64,000 nucleotides of DNA. It comes from Bacteroidota bacterium (lineage in GTDB: Bacteria > Bacteroidota > Bacteroidia > Flavobacteriales > Flavobacteriaceae). Below, piece after piece: positions 1-7,919 of the stretch (positions are counted from its first letter, which is position 1; each line of letters opens with the position of its first letter). The notes under the pieces are model-generated. The model saw only the letters and a list, made by a program, of their open reading frames with translations, was not told the DNA's origin and ran no database searches. The stretch spans positions 1 through 64,000 of the forward strand of contig JAEYTL010000031.1 in assembly GCA_023434025.1 (NCBI GenBank). Reading direction: 5' to 3'. The position numbers and the translations under genes are program-made.

Positions 1-156
1 AGAGGTAATATCTATCGGACAATATACTTCAAGAGTTATTTAGCCATCGGTATACTCTCTTCCTTTTCACTTTATTTCTTCAAATTTAAATATCAACTTT
101 ATTTTACAAACATAGGAGCTATCGGGAGGGCGATGCCTCTGAAAAAAGCTTCTTGA
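1..156 (+). CDS. Possible 3' end of a coding frame, cut by the window edge
   Basis: Frame 1 is open from the first base to a TGA at 154-156, giving 51 residues with a hydrophobic, aromatic-rich stretch. Its last part runs through the 23-nt repeat at 121-143 and into the terminator hairpin, which is unusual for a real gene. The true gene may therefore end upstream, or the frame may be chance. No family was recognised. Confidence 0.2.
   Translation, partial: RGNIYRTIYFKSYLAIGILSSFSLYFFKFKYQLYFTNIGAIGRAMPLKKAS
121..143 (+). repeat. 23-nt direct repeat, copy 1
   Basis: A 23-nt stretch beginning ATCGGGAGGGCGATG and ending CCTCTGAA. An identical copy lies at 242-264, so the period is 121 bp. Each copy runs directly into a hairpin with a GAAA loop and a T-run. 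Confidence 0.85.
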
Positions 157-172
157 AAAAGGAGCTTTTTTT
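142..172 (+). terminator. Rho-independent terminator following repeat copy 1
   Basis: The arms at 142-154 and 159-171 pair as a 13-bp stem with one G-U wobble around a GAAA loop (155-158), and end in a T-run. The A-run on the 5' arm would let it work on both strands. Confidence 0.7.
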
Positions 173-229
173 GTTTTAAATTTTTCTTAAAAATTAATTA
201 AAGATAACGCAAAACCGTCTAACCCGGTT

Positions 230-249
230 CTCCCGATCGCGATCGGGAG
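230..249. repeat. Perfect 20-bp palindrome overlapping repeat copy 2
   Basis: CTCCCGATCGCGATCGGGAG is self-complementary across all 20 bases. It is strikingly G+C-rich for its surroundings. Its right half forms the start of the second 23-nt repeat copy. It could be an RNA stem or a protein-binding site. Confidence 0.8.
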
Positions 250-264
250 GGCGATGCCTCTGAA
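242..264 (+). repeat. 23-nt direct repeat, copy 2
   Basis: Identical to 121-143. The bases before the two copies differ: copy 2 is preceded by the palindrome arm and copy 1 by a GCT. The conserved block alone therefore appears to be under constraint or recently duplicated. Confidence 0.85.
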
Positions 265-266
265 GG

Positions 267-292
267 AGTTACTGAAAAGTAGCTTTTTTTTT
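267..292 (+). terminator. Rho-independent terminator following repeat copy 2
   Basis: A 7-bp stem (267-273 with 278-284, one G-U pair) closes a GAAA loop and is followed by a run of T at 284-292. The design matches the terminator after copy 1. The nearest gene to the right points the other way, so this would terminate a transcript coming from the left. Confidence 0.6.
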
Positions 293-376
293 AGCTCGAT
301 TGTGTCATTTCGACGAAAGGAGAAATCTCATTATGATTGAAAATTTAATAAAATCTATGTGAAATTTGTATTTCAA

Positions 377-760
377 TTAAATCAAAACGATACAGTTTTG
401 ACAATTTTTATTGTTAATTCTAGCAATATGTTTCTTTAAATTTTTTATCCTAAAAACATGCTCTTCAACCACTTTTGAATCATTTTCCAAAATGATTTCT
501 AAAGTGATAATCACTTCATTTCCTTGTCCAGGAGAAATATAATATTTACCATTTTCTTCTTTTACGCCTAATCCAGAAACTGTAAATGATTTTGCGTTTG
601 GTACAGCAATTGAAATTGGATTTTGAATTCCACGATAAACCACATTCAATTTATCAACAGAAATAACTCCTATTTTGGGCTTAGAAACTAAAACAGTATC
701 ATTTTGTGCCAATAAAAATTGACAAAAAAGTAAACAAAATATAAGGAGAAATTTTTTCAT
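377..760 (-). CDS. Secreted protein resembling the C-terminal domain of GldM
   Basis: A 127-residue protein with a clear signal peptide (MKKFLLIF...FLLAQ). The mature part reads like the C-terminal domain of the gliding/T9SS motor protein GldM: a strand, VDKLNVVYRGIQNPISIAVP near residues 36-55, then the glycine turn YYISPGQG and a final FRIKNL. Full GldM is a membrane-anchored protein of about 500 residues, so this is a stand-alone single-domain relative. The tail carries a CQNC pair. The ATG at 760 was chosen because GGAG lies 8 bases upstream; a GTG at 769 overlaps the stop of the lysE-like gene, showing tight coupling. A T9SS role is only inferred. Confidence 0.7.
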   Translation of the reverse strand: MKKFLLIFCLLFCQFLLAQNDTVLVSKPKIGVISVDKLNVVYRGIQNPISIAVPNAKSFTVSGLGVKEENGKYYISPGQGNEVIITLEIILENDSKVVEEHVFRIKNLKKHIARINNKNCQNCIVLI

Positions 761-765
761 ATTTA

Positions 766-1449
766 TCACTCCTTCATCTTCTCAAACTTCTCTTTAATCA
801 TTTCTTTTTCCTCCGGAAAAAAACCCTGAATAATTAAAAAGAACCCGAAAATCATGAGAATTACACTGATCACGCGTTTTATTTTATAAATGATATACGG
901 TGTTAAACGGTTTTTGAGTTGTTTGGCTAAGATGATTTTGATGATGTCGGTAATAAGATAAGTAATGAGAATAACCGACATAAAAAGGACAATCCGGTTG
1001 GGATTCATATCCATTTGCGGACCAAAGACAATGATGATTCCCACCCAAAAACCCAACACACCAATATTGATGAAATTGAGTAAAAATCCTTTGAAAAATA
1101 AGCCTAAATAATTGTTTTTGGGAATGGCATCAGCAACATATTCCGGATTCAGGTTGTTCTTTTTATTTTTTTTCTCTTTTATAAAAGAAACCAATCCGAA
1201 AACAAACATGATTACCCCGCCAAAAATAAATAAACTCGGATCGTCTTTGAGCTTTTCTAACAATTGATTAGTACTGAAATAAGCGATGAGAATAAAAACC
1301 AAATCACCAAAAACCACACCAAAATCAAAAATCATAGCGGCTTTAAATCCTTTGGTAATACTGGTCTCTATCAGTACAAAAAATACCGGACCAATGGTGA
1401 AGGCCAAAAGAATTCCCCACGGAATGGCAGCTAAAATATCGTTAAGCAT
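766..1449 (-). CDS. LysE/RhtB-family amino-acid exporter
   Basis: A 227-residue integral membrane protein with about six hydrophobic segments. The N-terminus has the LysE-family pattern PWGILLAFTIGPVFFVLIET, whose GP motif in the first helix is typical of this translocator family. A lysine- and asparagine-rich loop follows the third segment. The family exports amino acids or related small metabolites across the inner membrane; the substrate cannot be told from sequence. Its stop codon touches the start region of the downstream GldM-C-like gene, so the two are probably cotranscribed. Confidence 0.8.
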   Translation of the reverse strand: MLNDILAAIPWGILLAFTIGPVFFVLIETSITKGFKAAMIFDFGVVFGDLVFILIAYFSTNQLLEKLKDDPSLFIFGGVIMFVFGLVSFIKEKKNKKNNLNPEYVADAIPKNNYLGLFFKGFLLNFINIGVLGFWVGIIIVFGPQMDMNPNRIVLFMSVILITYLITDIIKIILAKQLKNRLTPYIIYKIKRVISVILMIFGFFLIIQGFFPEEKEMIKEKFEKMKE

Positions 1450-1545
1450 TGAAGTTTGTTTCAGGTTTCAAGTTTCAGGTTGATGAGATTAACCCGAAAT
1501 TTCTAAATGCTAATTTAAAATTTTAAATTCAAATGAGCACATTTC

Positions 1546-2214
1546 TTAGTTCATTTCTTTGATTGAACCGCCTAAAACTGTTTTCTGATCTATCTGTTTT
1601 GGTTTTCCGTAGATGTAAATATAACCACCGGCTCTCACTTTAGCATCTACATAATCAGTAGCATAAATGTTAGCATTTCCTCCCGCATTTATACTGACAG
1701 TGGTTTGTTCGGAAGTAAATTTAGTTGCATTCAATTCACCTCCGGAAGTGATGATAACTTCTTGATTTTTTGTAGTTCCGATGATTTTTATTTTTCCTCC
1801 TGTGGAAGCTTTGCTATTGCATTTTTGTACATCTAAGGCAATTTTTATTTCTGCTCCTTCTTTGGCATTCAGATTAAAATTAACGGCTTTTATTATTTTT
1901 TCTGCATTCACATACGAACCTTCGCTGGCTTCAACACCTTCTAATTTTTTATAATAAACGGTGGCTTCGATAACTTCGCCTTTTAGTAGTTTAGTAAGTG
2001 GCATTCTTATTTTTAAATCACCATTGTTATTGATTACTTCCACTTCTGAAGCTCTGGAACCTTTGATTTCCACTTTATTTTCATCGGATGGAATAAGCTG
2101 AGCTGATATTCTGTCGAATACTTTTACCGTTGTAAAATCTCCAGGGTTTTTGGTTACGGTTTGAGCAAAAAGGGGAGAAGTAATTAGTATAAATAATAAA
2201 ATGATTTTTTTCAT
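1546..2214 (-). CDS. GIN-domain (DUF2807) secreted protein
   Basis: A 222-residue protein starting MKKIILLFILITSPLFAQ, a signal peptide, so the ATG at 2214 is preferred over the upstream in-frame start at 2280. The rest is a run of short beta strands rich in valine, lysine and glycine (for example VEVINNNGDLKIRM, VSINAGGNANIYATDYVDAKVRAGGYIYI), the signature of the parallel beta-helix GIN/DUF2807 domain common in Bacteroidota. These are thought to be surface or periplasmic proteins; no precise function is known. It stands alone between two minus-strand genes. Confidence 0.8.
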   Translation of the reverse strand: MKKIILLFILITSPLFAQTVTKNPGDFTTVKVFDRISAQLIPSDENKVEIKGSRASEVEVINNNGDLKIRMPLTKLLKGEVIEATVYYKKLEGVEASEGSYVNAEKIIKAVNFNLNAKEGAEIKIALDVQKCNSKASTGGKIKIIGTTKNQEVIITSGGELNATKFTSEQTTVSINAGGNANIYATDYVDAKVRAGGYIYIYGKPKQIDQKTVLGGSIKEMN

Positions 2215-2304
2215 GATAGAATGATTTTGATGATTGATGTGTTTCAAAAATAATACCATTTTTATCAATTTAAATTGCAAGAATAAAACAATATTACTGT
2301 TTTT

Positions 2305-2357
2305 ACCAAATAAGTCATTTAAGTTTTAGTACGTGAAACTTAAATGACTTATTTGGT
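2305..2357. repeat. 22-bp perfect inverted repeat (large hairpin)
   Basis: Arms 2305-2326 and 2336-2357 are perfectly complementary over 22 bases with a 9-base loop. It lies between rnr and the GIN-domain gene, both on the minus strand. It would act as the end of the rnr transcript, although no long T-run follows it on the minus strand. Confidence 0.85.
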
Positions 2358-2389
2358 TTAATTATTTATAGTTATTTGTAGTAAGACAA

Positions 2390-4573
2390 CTATTCTTTTC
2401 TTCTAATAAAATGAAAATCCAATTGTTTCTTCACTAAATCGGCATTTTTTACTTTAACGTAAACTTCGTCACCTAATTGTAAAATGCTCTTGGAAACTTC
2501 ACCTACCAACGCATATTGTTTTTCATCAAACACATAATAATCTTCACGAATTTCACGGATTCGCACCATTCCCTCACATTTGTTTTCGATGATCTCTACA
2601 TAAATTCCCCATTCGGTTACCCCGGAAATAACACCTAAAAACTCCTCATCTTTATGGTTTTGCATATATTTTACCTGCATGTATTTGATGCTGTCGCGTT
2701 CAGCCTGTGCAGCCAAGTTTTCCATATCAGACGAATGAGCACATTTTTCTTCATATAACTCGGCTTCAGCCGATTTTCCTCCGTCTAAATAATATTGCAG
2801 CAAACGATGCACCATCACATCCGGATAACGGCGTATAGGCGAAGTAAAATGTGAATAATAATCAAACGCTAATCCGTAATGGCCAATGTTTTCAGTAGAA
2901 TAAGATGCTTTACTCATACTTCGAATAGTCAACGTATCTACTAAATTCTGTTCTTTTTTACCGTTTACTTCAGTCAATAAATTATTCAACGATTTGGAAA
3001 TATCTTGTTTTGATTTGAAATTAATTTTATAGCCAAATTTTGAAATAACCGTTTGCAGGTTGATTAGTTTATCTTCATTGGGTTCATCGTGAATACGATA
3101 TACAAAGGTTTTCTTTTGTTTTCCGATAAATTCCGCTACTTTTCTGTTAGCCAACAACATGAATTCTTCAATTAAATGATTGGCATCTTTGGATACTTTA
3201 AAGAAAACACCCACCGGTTCAGCTTGTTCATTCAAATTGAATTTTACTTCTACTTTATCAAAAGAAATTGCTCCGTTGGCCATTCGTTTTTGACGTAAAA
3301 TTTTAGCTAATTCATCTAACTTTAAAGTAGCTTCTACTACTTTTTCATCCACTTTATAGTCATTTCCGGTTAACGAAATTTCGGCCGGAATAACATCTTT
3401 TTTGGTTTCAATTATATATTGAGCTTCTTCATACGCAAATCGCTGATCGGAATAAATTACCGTTCTTCCAAACCATTGATTCACCACTTCTGCTTTGGGA
3501 GAAACTTCAAAAACGGCTGAGAACGTAAATTTATCTTCGTGTGGATTCAAAGAACATGCATCGTTGCTTAAAACTTCCGGAAGCATAGGAACCACACGAT
3601 CTACTAAATAAACTGATGTGGCTCTTTTATAAGCTTCGTCATCCAAAATCGTTCCTTCTTGTAAATAATGTGAAACATCGGCAATGTGAATCCCAATCTC
3701 ATAATTTCCATTGTCTAATTTTTCAAATGATAAGGCATCATCAAAATCTTTAGCATCTTTCGGGTCAATCGTAAACGTCAATGTTTTTCGCATATCACGA
3801 CGTTTAGCAATTTCTTCTTCGGTAACGGAAGTATCTATTTTATTGGCAAATGCTTCTACTTCAATCGGAAAATCATAGGGCAAACCATATTCTGCTAAAA
3901 TTGCATGAATTTCGGTGTTGTGTTCTCCTGGTTTCCCTAATACTTTAATTACCGAACCAAACGGACTGTCAGCTTTTTTAGGCCAATCTTCCATCTGAAC
4001 TAATACTACATCACCATGTTCAGCTTCGCCGATTTTATTTTTCGGAATAAAAATATCGGTGTACATTTTAGCATTGGCAGTCGTTACAAAAGCAAAATTC
4101 TTTTGAATATCAATCACGCCTACAAATTCCGTTTTGGCTCGTTCTAAAATTTCCAGAATTTCAGCTTCCGGTCGTCGAGAGCTTCTTCGGTTGTAGATAT
4201 ACGCTTTTACTTTATCGCCATCCAAAGCATGATTGAGGTTGATAAACGGAATAAATACGTCATCTTCCAGCTCATCGCACATAAAATAACCGGTTTTACG
4301 GGAAGTCATGTCGATGGTTCCTTCATAATATTCAGCTTTGGAAACCATTTGGTACTTACCGATTTCGGTTTCATGAATTTTATCCTGAGCTTTTAAAATT
4401 TTTAAATCGCGGATAATTTCGTTCCGGCTTTTTGTATCGGTCAGTTCTAATACAGCTGCTATTTGTTTGTAATTAAATGATTTATTGGGTTCTTTGGATA
4501 AAATTTTAAAAATCTGTGCGGTAAAATCTTTGTTCTTTTTACCTAATTTTTTGGGTTTCTTACTCATATTCAT
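2390..4573 (-). CDS. rnr: Ribonuclease R
   Basis: A 727-residue 3'-5' exoribonuclease of the RNase II/R family that degrades structured RNA. In order: an N-terminal helix-turn-helix-like region (about 15-75), two cold-shock-like OB folds (about 80-215), the RNB catalytic domain with the acidic motif at 270-280 (DPKDAKDFDDA) and the later HYGLAFDYYSHFTSPIRRYPD block, and a C-terminal S1 domain (about 645-725) with a basic tail. Length and order match bacterial RNase R. The neighbouring small gene at 4676 diverges from it, so the 100-bp gap holds both promoters. Confidence 0.96.
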   Translation of the reverse strand: MNMSKKPKKLGKKNKDFTAQIFKILSKEPNKSFNYKQIAAVLELTDTKSRNEIIRDLKILKAQDKIHETEIGKYQMVSKAEYYEGTIDMTSRKTGYFMCDELEDDVFIPFINLNHALDGDKVKAYIYNRRSSRRPEAEILEILERAKTEFVGVIDIQKNFAFVTTANAKMYTDIFIPKNKIGEAEHGDVVLVQMEDWPKKADSPFGSVIKVLGKPGEHNTEIHAILAEYGLPYDFPIEVEAFANKIDTSVTEEEIAKRRDMRKTLTFTIDPKDAKDFDDALSFEKLDNGNYEIGIHIADVSHYLQEGTILDDEAYKRATSVYLVDRVVPMLPEVLSNDACSLNPHEDKFTFSAVFEVSPKAEVVNQWFGRTVIYSDQRFAYEEAQYIIETKKDVIPAEISLTGNDYKVDEKVVEATLKLDELAKILRQKRMANGAISFDKVEVKFNLNEQAEPVGVFFKVSKDANHLIEEFMLLANRKVAEFIGKQKKTFVYRIHDEPNEDKLINLQTVISKFGYKINFKSKQDISKSLNNLLTEVNGKKEQNLVDTLTIRSMSKASYSTENIGHYGLAFDYYSHFTSPIRRYPDVMVHRLLQYYLDGGKSAEAELYEEKCAHSSDMENLAAQAERDSIKYMQVKYMQNHKDEEFLGVISGVTEWGIYVEIIENKCEGMVRIREIREDYYVFDEKQYALVGEVSKSILQLGDEVYVKVKNADLVKKQLDFHFIRRKE

Positions 4574-4675
4574 TTCTAATAATGCTGAAAATTACGAATA
4601 AGAAGTCAGAAAACAGCATTAACAAAGTAGATTTATCTAAAATATAACTTTTGTATCTTTATAAAAAATTGCAAA

Positions 4676-4912
4676 ATGAAAGACTTTGTTACCGTAGCTG
4701 TTTTTAGTCTACCTTCTGAAATTTCGATTTTAAAATCGATTCTGGAAAACGAAGGCATTCCTTATTTTTTTGAAAATGAAACCATCGTTTCTGTAGATCC
4801 GTTTGCCAGTATCGCTTATGGCGGTATTAAATTAAAAGTTCATCAAACAGATGTAGAGCTGGTGAGAAGGATATTGGATAATTTAGAAAGTCATCTTCGG
4901 ATTGTGGAATAA
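4676..4912 (+). CDS. DUF2007-type small protein
   Basis: A 78-residue soluble protein. The pattern FVTVAVFSLPSEISILKSILENEGIPYFFENE, then an acidic/glycine turn and IKLKVHQTDVELVRRILDNL, matches the DUF2007 fold (a ferredoxin-like, putative signal-transducing domain). The family is widespread and its role unproven. It is encoded alone and divergent from rnr, with the AT-rich 715-bp gap downstream. Confidence 0.75.
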   Translation: MKDFVTVAVFSLPSEISILKSILENEGIPYFFENETIVSVDPFASIAYGGIKLKVHQTDVELVRRILDNLESHLRIVE

Positions 4913-5627
4913 TTTTTTCTAACAGAAAGCAACAATTTATAAAATTTAAGAAATCTAGATAATTCAGGAACGCGGATGAAGCCGATTAGCTTCGCTAAAC
5001 GCAGATTTACTATTTAGCAATAAAAAAATTTAAATTTAAAGGAACACTGATTTCAAAACTAGAAACACCTTCCCGCTTCCATCCAAAATTCTAATACTTT
5101 TCAACATTTATTAAAAACAACAGAAAGAAATTTTAAATTAATTTTTATTTTATGATGGTTATTATAGCATGTTAATTTGTAGAAAAACTTTATTAAGTAA
5201 AAATTTGAAATACGGTTTTGATTTGTTTTACAAAATTATCAACAACATTTAAATGTTTTAAGGGATTGAAAATGACCAAATTTTTAGTTTTTATTAACAG
5301 TTGTTAACAGTGATTTTTTACGTTAAAAGATCAATAACTTTTTTGTGAATAACTGTTGAAAACCGGTTAAAAAAAGTTGATAATTTTAAAGTAAAAAATC
5401 AAAACTAAAGTTGATTTTTTCATTTCAATTTTTGATTAGAAAAAAATCTATATCATGTAAAAAATACTTCTAAAATTCTATCCGAATTTATTAACAACGG
5501 ATGTTAATTTAATGTTATCTGAATATCAAGCTATTATGAAATACAGTTAACAATGGAAAGATTTAACGTTTACTACAGTCGTCTGTTATCTGTTATCAGT
5601 TGTCTGTCAACGGTTAACGGACAACAA
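4913..5627. other. AT-rich 715-bp non-coding region with DnaA-box-like sites
   Basis: No credible gene was found. One exact match to TTATNCACA is on the minus strand (5344-5352). Near matches are TTATCAACA (5236-5244), TTATTAACA (5291-5299 and 5488-5496), TTGTTAACA (5301-5309) and TTATCAACT on the minus strand (5375-5383). Genes to the left are mostly minus and those to the right mostly plus, as around a replication origin. No dnaA gene is nearby, so an origin is only a hypothesis. Confidence 0.3.
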
Positions 5628-6776
5628 TCAAACCAACTTCCACAAAGCCCGAAAAGTAGCTTTCATAAAAATCCATTTTGGTAACGTTAATATTACTTTT
5701 AAATCGGATAAAATAGTCCCTTCTTCATTTAAAAATTGGAAGATATCTTGAATGGAATTTTTTTGAAAAAGTGTCCCAAAAAGTTGTGCTCCCAATTCAT
5801 TATTTTGATGTAAAACTTCCAACAAAATTAAGTCGTAAAACCAATAGCGGTTTTTTTGATGAAATTGAGTTAGATTTTGATTTGTTTTTAAAAATTCAAC
5901 CAATTTTCCGGCTTGTTTTTTACTGTTGAAAAAAGTAAAACCCGTACTGGCTTTGGTCCAACCGCCTGCCGTTCCGGTGAATAAAATTCGTTCCGAGTTT
6001 TGGTTGTGAAAAGGAAAACACGTCATCGGAATATTTCCGGCTTCTTTTTCAACAATTTCATAGTCGTATATACTATGATTTTGAAGATAATGTTCAATGG
6101 CTTTTTCGTAAACTGATTTTTCTAATAATTTTTCAGAAAATAAGGTATATTCAAACAAAGCTTCGGTTTTTGAAACAGGCAAAACATACATAAATCGGGT
6201 ATTACCATTTTGTTCAATCGTAAAATCCATGAACTTTACTTCCGAATCATCAAAAACAGGTTCTTGGGTTTTGATGAACCAACCAATGAAGTGTTGCTTT
6301 AAATAAGGATACTTTTTTTGGTTCAGAACAGGATTCAAATCAGAAAAACTATTCAATAAAAAGTGTCCGGAATACGATTGATTTATCCCTTGAATAGCAA
6401 CTGAATCAGAATGTTGTTTCCAGCTGATGATTTCGTCTTTTTCAAATGAAAAATTAGATTTAGTTAAAATTTTATCCAAAACCAATTTGTAAAAATGACT
6501 GCTTCGAATCATTTTATATAAATAAGGTTCCGTTTTAAACGATTGTTGAAAAGCTTTATTTCCGATAAATGCTTTTTCCCAAGTTTTAGATAGAATAGCA
6601 TCAAATTCACCGCCTGTTTCTTCCCAAAAACACCAGGTTCGGTCGTTTTGGTTTTTGATTTCTTTGTCAATGATTACAATTGATTTGTTATCAAACCAAG
6701 AATCATTAGCCATCCGGAAAGCGATGAGCAAACCGGATAAACCGGAACCCAGGATGATGTAATCGTATTTTTTCAT
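5628..6776 (-). CDS. crtY: Lycopene beta-cyclase, CrtY type
   Basis: A 382-residue flavoprotein that closes the ends of lycopene to beta-ionone rings, a step to beta-carotene and zeaxanthin-type pigments. The N-terminus has the dinucleotide-binding motif YIILGSGLSGLLIA, followed by the family-specific NDRTWCFWE at about 46. Later motifs include RFMYVLPVSKTEALFEYTLF and GTAGGWTKASTGFTF. Length is normal for CrtY. The other carotenoid genes are not in this window, so the gene stands apart from its pathway. An exact 19-bp inverted repeat separates it from the upstream minus-strand gene. Confidence 0.92.
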   Translation of the reverse strand: MKKYDYIILGSGLSGLLIAFRMANDSWFDNKSIVIIDKEIKNQNDRTWCFWEETGGEFDAILSKTWEKAFIGNKAFQQSFKTEPYLYKMIRSSHFYKLVLDKILTKSNFSFEKDEIISWKQHSDSVAIQGINQSYSGHFLLNSFSDLNPVLNQKKYPYLKQHFIGWFIKTQEPVFDDSEVKFMDFTIEQNGNTRFMYVLPVSKTEALFEYTLFSEKLLEKSVYEKAIEHYLQNHSIYDYEIVEKEAGNIPMTCFPFHNQNSERILFTGTAGGWTKASTGFTFFNSKKQAGKLVEFLKTNQNLTQFHQKNRYWFYDLILLEVLHQNNELGAQLFGTLFQKNSIQDIFQFLNEEGTILSDLKVILTLPKWIFMKATFRALWKLV

Positions 6777-6788
6777 TTATCTTTTTTA

Positions 6789-6840
6789 GCCGCTGATTCG
6801 CTGATTTTTTAATTTTATTACAAATCAGCGAATCAGCGGC
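6789..6840. repeat. 19-bp perfect inverted repeat between two minus-strand genes
   Basis: Arms 6789-6807 and 6822-6840 are perfectly complementary, with a 14-base AT-rich loop. Each arm also contains an internal near-repeat of CTGATTCGCTGAT. It is more G+C-rich than the surrounding DNA. It may terminate the YdeI-like transcript or be a short dispersed repeat. Confidence 0.8.
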
Positions 6841-6845
6841 AACTA

Positions 6846-7355
6846 TTAAAATCTATTCTTAAAATCTTCATTCAATCCTTTAAAATCCAAAATCCCTTTC
6901 CGGTTTTTCAAATGTTCTAAAATAACGAATGATTTTTCAATCCGAAGTTGCGAGCTTTTGTATTTATTGACCACATGAATCAACGTTCGCTGTTTTCCGG
7001 GTGTGAGTTTGTGAAATAAATCGCTCCCATCTGGGTCGCTGAAAAGTACTTCTTCCATTTCTTCCGAAAGTGGCATGCCGTATTTACTTTCGTCTTTCAC
7101 TAATTCCACTTTAACATCATCATTCAAATGTAAATTCAGTTTTTTGCAGATGGCTTTATTCAATAAAATATAGTGAAAAGTACTTTTTGGCAACATTGCA
7201 CAATGAAAAGAGAAAGTTTCGTTTAACGTGCAAATCACGCGTTTGTCTTGTGCTTCATAGCGTAATTTTTCAAAAACGGCAACCGGAATCGGGATGTGTA
7301 ATTCCCAAAACAAATCATTCTTATCAAAGGAACAAACCTGACCGTTAAATTTCAT
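6846..7355 (-). CDS. YdeI/OmpD-associated (DUF1905) family protein
   Basis: A 169-residue soluble protein. The N-terminal half (about 1-95) is a beta-barrel DUF1905-type domain (WELHIPIPVAVFEKL, then FHYILLNKAICKKLNLHLNDDVKVEL). The C-terminal half is the helical YdeI part (LTPGKQRTLIHVVNKYKSSQLRIEKSFVILEHLKN). The family has been linked to bacteriocin protection in enterobacteria, but its molecular role is unknown. It lies back to back with rpiB, only about 60 bp away, so the two promoters overlap. Confidence 0.75.
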   Translation of the reverse strand: MKFNGQVCSFDKNDLFWELHIPIPVAVFEKLRYEAQDKRVICTLNETFSFHCAMLPKSTFHYILLNKAICKKLNLHLNDDVKVELVKDESKYGMPLSEEMEEVLFSDPDGSDLFHKLTPGKQRTLIHVVNKYKSSQLRIEKSFVILEHLKNRKGILDFKGLNEDFKNRF

Positions 7356-7413
7356 TTTAAGCTGATTGAATTTGATTATTTTTGTAAAGATAAAAATAAC
7401 AACACAACTCCTT

Positions 7414-7845
7414 ATGAAAATCTCTATTGGAAACGATCACGCCGGCCCTGATTATAAAAAAGCCATCGTCGAATTTTTAGAAAAAGAAGGTCACGAAATC
7501 ATCAACCACGGGACCAATACAAACGACAGTGTAGATTATCCCGATTTTGGTCATCCGGTGGCTATTGATGTAGAAAACGGAAAAGCTGATTTTGGAATCG
7601 TAATTTGTGGTAGCGGAAATGGTATTGCTATGACAGCGAACAAACACCAGGGCATCAGAGCGGCTTTATGTTGGACCAAAGAAATTGCCACATTGGCTCG
7701 TCAGCATAACGATGCGAATGTAATTAGTATTCCGGCTCGGTTCACGGCTATTCCGCAAGCTGTTGAAATGGTGGAAACGTTTTTAAAAACCGATTTTGAA
7801 GGCGGACGACATCAGAATCGAGTGAATAAAATAAGTTGTCAATAA
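7414..7845 (+). CDS. rpiB: Ribose-5-phosphate isomerase B
   Basis: A 143-residue sugar-phosphate isomerase of the RpiB/LacAB family, interconverting ribose 5-phosphate and ribulose 5-phosphate in the pentose phosphate pathway. Diagnostic pieces are MKISIGNDHAGPDYK, the catalytic Cys65 in GIVICGSGNGIAM, and His98 in the RQHNDANV motif. Length fits the family. The ATG at 7414 was chosen over the upstream in-frame start at 7366 because the protein then begins exactly at the family's first strand. Confidence 0.95.
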   Translation: MKISIGNDHAGPDYKKAIVEFLEKEGHEIINHGTNTNDSVDYPDFGHPVAIDVENGKADFGIVICGSGNGIAMTANKHQGIRAALCWTKEIATLARQHNDANVISIPARFTAIPQAVEMVETFLKTDFEGGRHQNRVNKISCQ

Positions 7846-7919
7846 ACCTTAGAAATTAATGGTTAAAAAGACTAAATGTCAACCAATCAAAGAACCCCCG
7901 ACATAATGCAACCGGATAA

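Noticed and set aside
1..180. tRNA or rRNA end at the left edge
   Set aside because: The region has repeats and terminators, but no cloverleaf, T-arm or rRNA motif was found.
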